Below are positions 6,333 through 7,383 of a stretch of DNA of 7,383 bases, piece after piece. The stretch comes from WSXY01 sp038325105 (lineage in GTDB: Bacteria; Actinomycetota; Coriobacteriia; Anaerosomatales; Anaerosomataceae): the NCBI GenBank assembly GCA_038325105.1, contig JBBQIR010000087.1:1-7383 (forward strand), written 5' to 3'. Each line of letters starts with the position of its first letter. Position 1 is the first letter of the stretch. The notes under the pieces are model-generated. The model had not been told where the DNA came from, did not search any database, and saw nothing but the letters and a program-made list of their open reading frames with translations. The position numbers and the translations under genes are program-made.

Positions 6333-7383
6333 TCACCGGTGCTACCGCTGCGAGCGCGAGCACGACGTACGACGACCTCGACCGCGTCACCGCGAGGAGC
6401 CAGACCGGCCCTGCGGGCAACGTCAGCTTCGGCTACACGTACGACCCGGCGTCCTTGCCGCTCACCGAGCGCGTGAGTGCCTTCGGTGCGAGCGTCACGA
6501 CCACGATGACGTACGCCAAGACGAACGAGCTCGCGAAGATCACGGGCGCGGGGCGCGACTGGTATGTCGCCTACGCGGGTGCAGGCGGCCTGTCGAGCAT
6601 CTGGTCGAACCTGTCGATCCACACGCGCTCGTTCGACGTCTACGGGCGCCTCGAGGCCGTGCGGCTCGGCTTCAAATACCCCTCCGAGACGTACCACACC
6701 GACTTGGCCGAGTCCGTGCTCACCTACGATTCGCGCGGCCGCATCGCGGGCCACCGGGTGCTCTCAGGTTCCACAGGCGACCTCGAGTCCTCTGAGACCG
6801 TCACCTACGACGACGCCGACCGGATCGCGACCTGGTCGCGGACCGACCTTGGCGCCGGCAGTGCGAGCTACGGCTACGACCCATCCGGCAACATCACGAC
6901 CGCGACGGTCGCAGGCGTCTCGACCGGCTTCTCCTACGACCTCGAGAACCGCTTGACGACCGCGGTCACCGGCTCTGTCGTCACCACCTACACGAACGAC
7001 CTCTACGGACGTCGCACGACCAAGGCGACAGGCTCGGCGACCACCACCTACACGTGGGATCCGGCAGGGTGCCTCGCCGCTGTCGCGTCGCCTGAGGCCA
7101 CCGCGACCTACGAGTACGGCATCACCGGCATGCGCGAGCGCAAGACCGTCACGACGCCTTCCGGCACGAAGACGACCGAGTCCGTGTGGTCGGGCGGCGC
7201 CATCGCCGCCGAGCGCGACTCCGACGGCACGGTCTACACCTACCTCTGGGGCCCGGGGCGCATCCCGCTCTCGGTCACCCAGAAGACCGCCGGCGTCTCG
7301 ACGACCTTCGCCTACCACGTCGACGCCATGGGCTCCGTCATCGCCATGACGGATGCGAGCGGCACCGTCGTCGCCCGCTATTC
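6299..7383 (+). pseudogene. Rhs/YD-repeat protein core, 5'-truncated, continues past window end
   Basis: An open frame starts after an in-frame TGA at 6296-6298 and stays open to base 7383. YD-type repeats begin around 6362 (TTYDDLDRVTARS) and recur as FGYTYDPASLPLTE, LTYDSRGRIAG, VTYDDADRIATW, YGYDPSGNITT, FSYDLENRLTT, TYTNDLYGRR and TYTWDPAGCL. It then enters the Rhs core end: VWSGGAIAAERDSDG, TYLWGPGRIPLSV and YHVDAMGSVIAMTDASGTVV. Rhs proteins form a beta cocoon around a variable C-terminal toxin or tip and are normally very large and secreted or surface-exposed. Here there is no signal peptide, no start codon with a ribosome site, and only about 340 residues of repeat before the core end. 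The first in-frame ATG (6506-6508) is inside a repeat. This looks like a 3' fragment joined to foreign flanking DNA. It is called a pseudogene because the 5' part is missing, although the visible frame itself is intact. Confidence 0.75.

Noticed and set aside
4076..6754. Very long open frame on the minus strand (892 codons) opposite rnr
   Set aside because: It is antisense to the clear RNase R gene and has the Arg/Val/Asp/Leu-rich, motif-free composition produced by high-GC codon bias in an opposing frame. It also crosses the rnr 3' end and the Rhs fragment without respecting either boundary.
6764..7318. 184-codon minus-strand frame opposite the Rhs repeats
   Set aside because: It is a low-complexity Gly/Arg/Val-rich shadow of the YD-repeat frame, which carries the recognisable motifs.
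1..7383. CRISPR arrays, tRNA or rRNA genes, insertion-sequence ends
   Set aside because: I looked for direct-repeat arrays, cloverleaf-like segments and terminal inverted repeats with a transposase and saw none. The only repetitive signal is the YD-repeat coding region.

Overview
The window is high-GC DNA (low-to-mid sixties percent by eye) from a bacterium with a mixed actinobacterial and Firmicutes-like character. The split (two-subunit) transketolase, a GTG-started rnr, and ftsE-ftsX followed directly by an S41 peptidase would fit an anaerobic Coriobacteriia-type actinobacterium. That taxonomic placement is inference from composition and gene order, not a demonstrated assignment.

Layout. 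Bases 1-696 hold the 3' part of a transketolase C-terminal-subunit gene, followed by a candidate intrinsic terminator that runs straight into an extended -10 promoter. Bases 799-3584 form a tight three-gene plus-strand operon: ftsE, ftsX (11-nt overlap) and a membrane-anchored C-terminal processing peptidase (4-nt gap). A minus-strand gene for a 140-residue unknown protein with an acidic tail (3581-4003) converges on the peptidase; the two stop codons share one CTAG. Divergent from it is rnr (RNase R), whose start is best placed at a GTG at 4127 and which ends at 6214. After rnr the sequence changes character. A short minus-strand remnant resembling the C-terminal part of a PIN-domain (VapC-like) protein (about 6228-6332) abuts a plus-strand Rhs/YD-repeat reading frame. 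That frame has no plausible 5' end and runs off the window just where the conserved Rhs core is about to finish.

How the genes work together. FtsE and FtsX form the divisome ABC-type complex that, in well-studied bacteria, transmits ATP hydrolysis across the membrane to peptidoglycan hydrolases. The co-transcribed S41 peptidase would act on the outer face of the same membrane. RNase R is a 3'-5' exoribonuclease for structured and defective RNA. The first 6.2 kb look like ordinary chromosomal housekeeping. The last 1.1 kb look like an accessory scar in which two truncated genes meet. I see no complete novel system inside the window; the part most likely to be interesting (the variable Rhs tip) lies just beyond base 7383.
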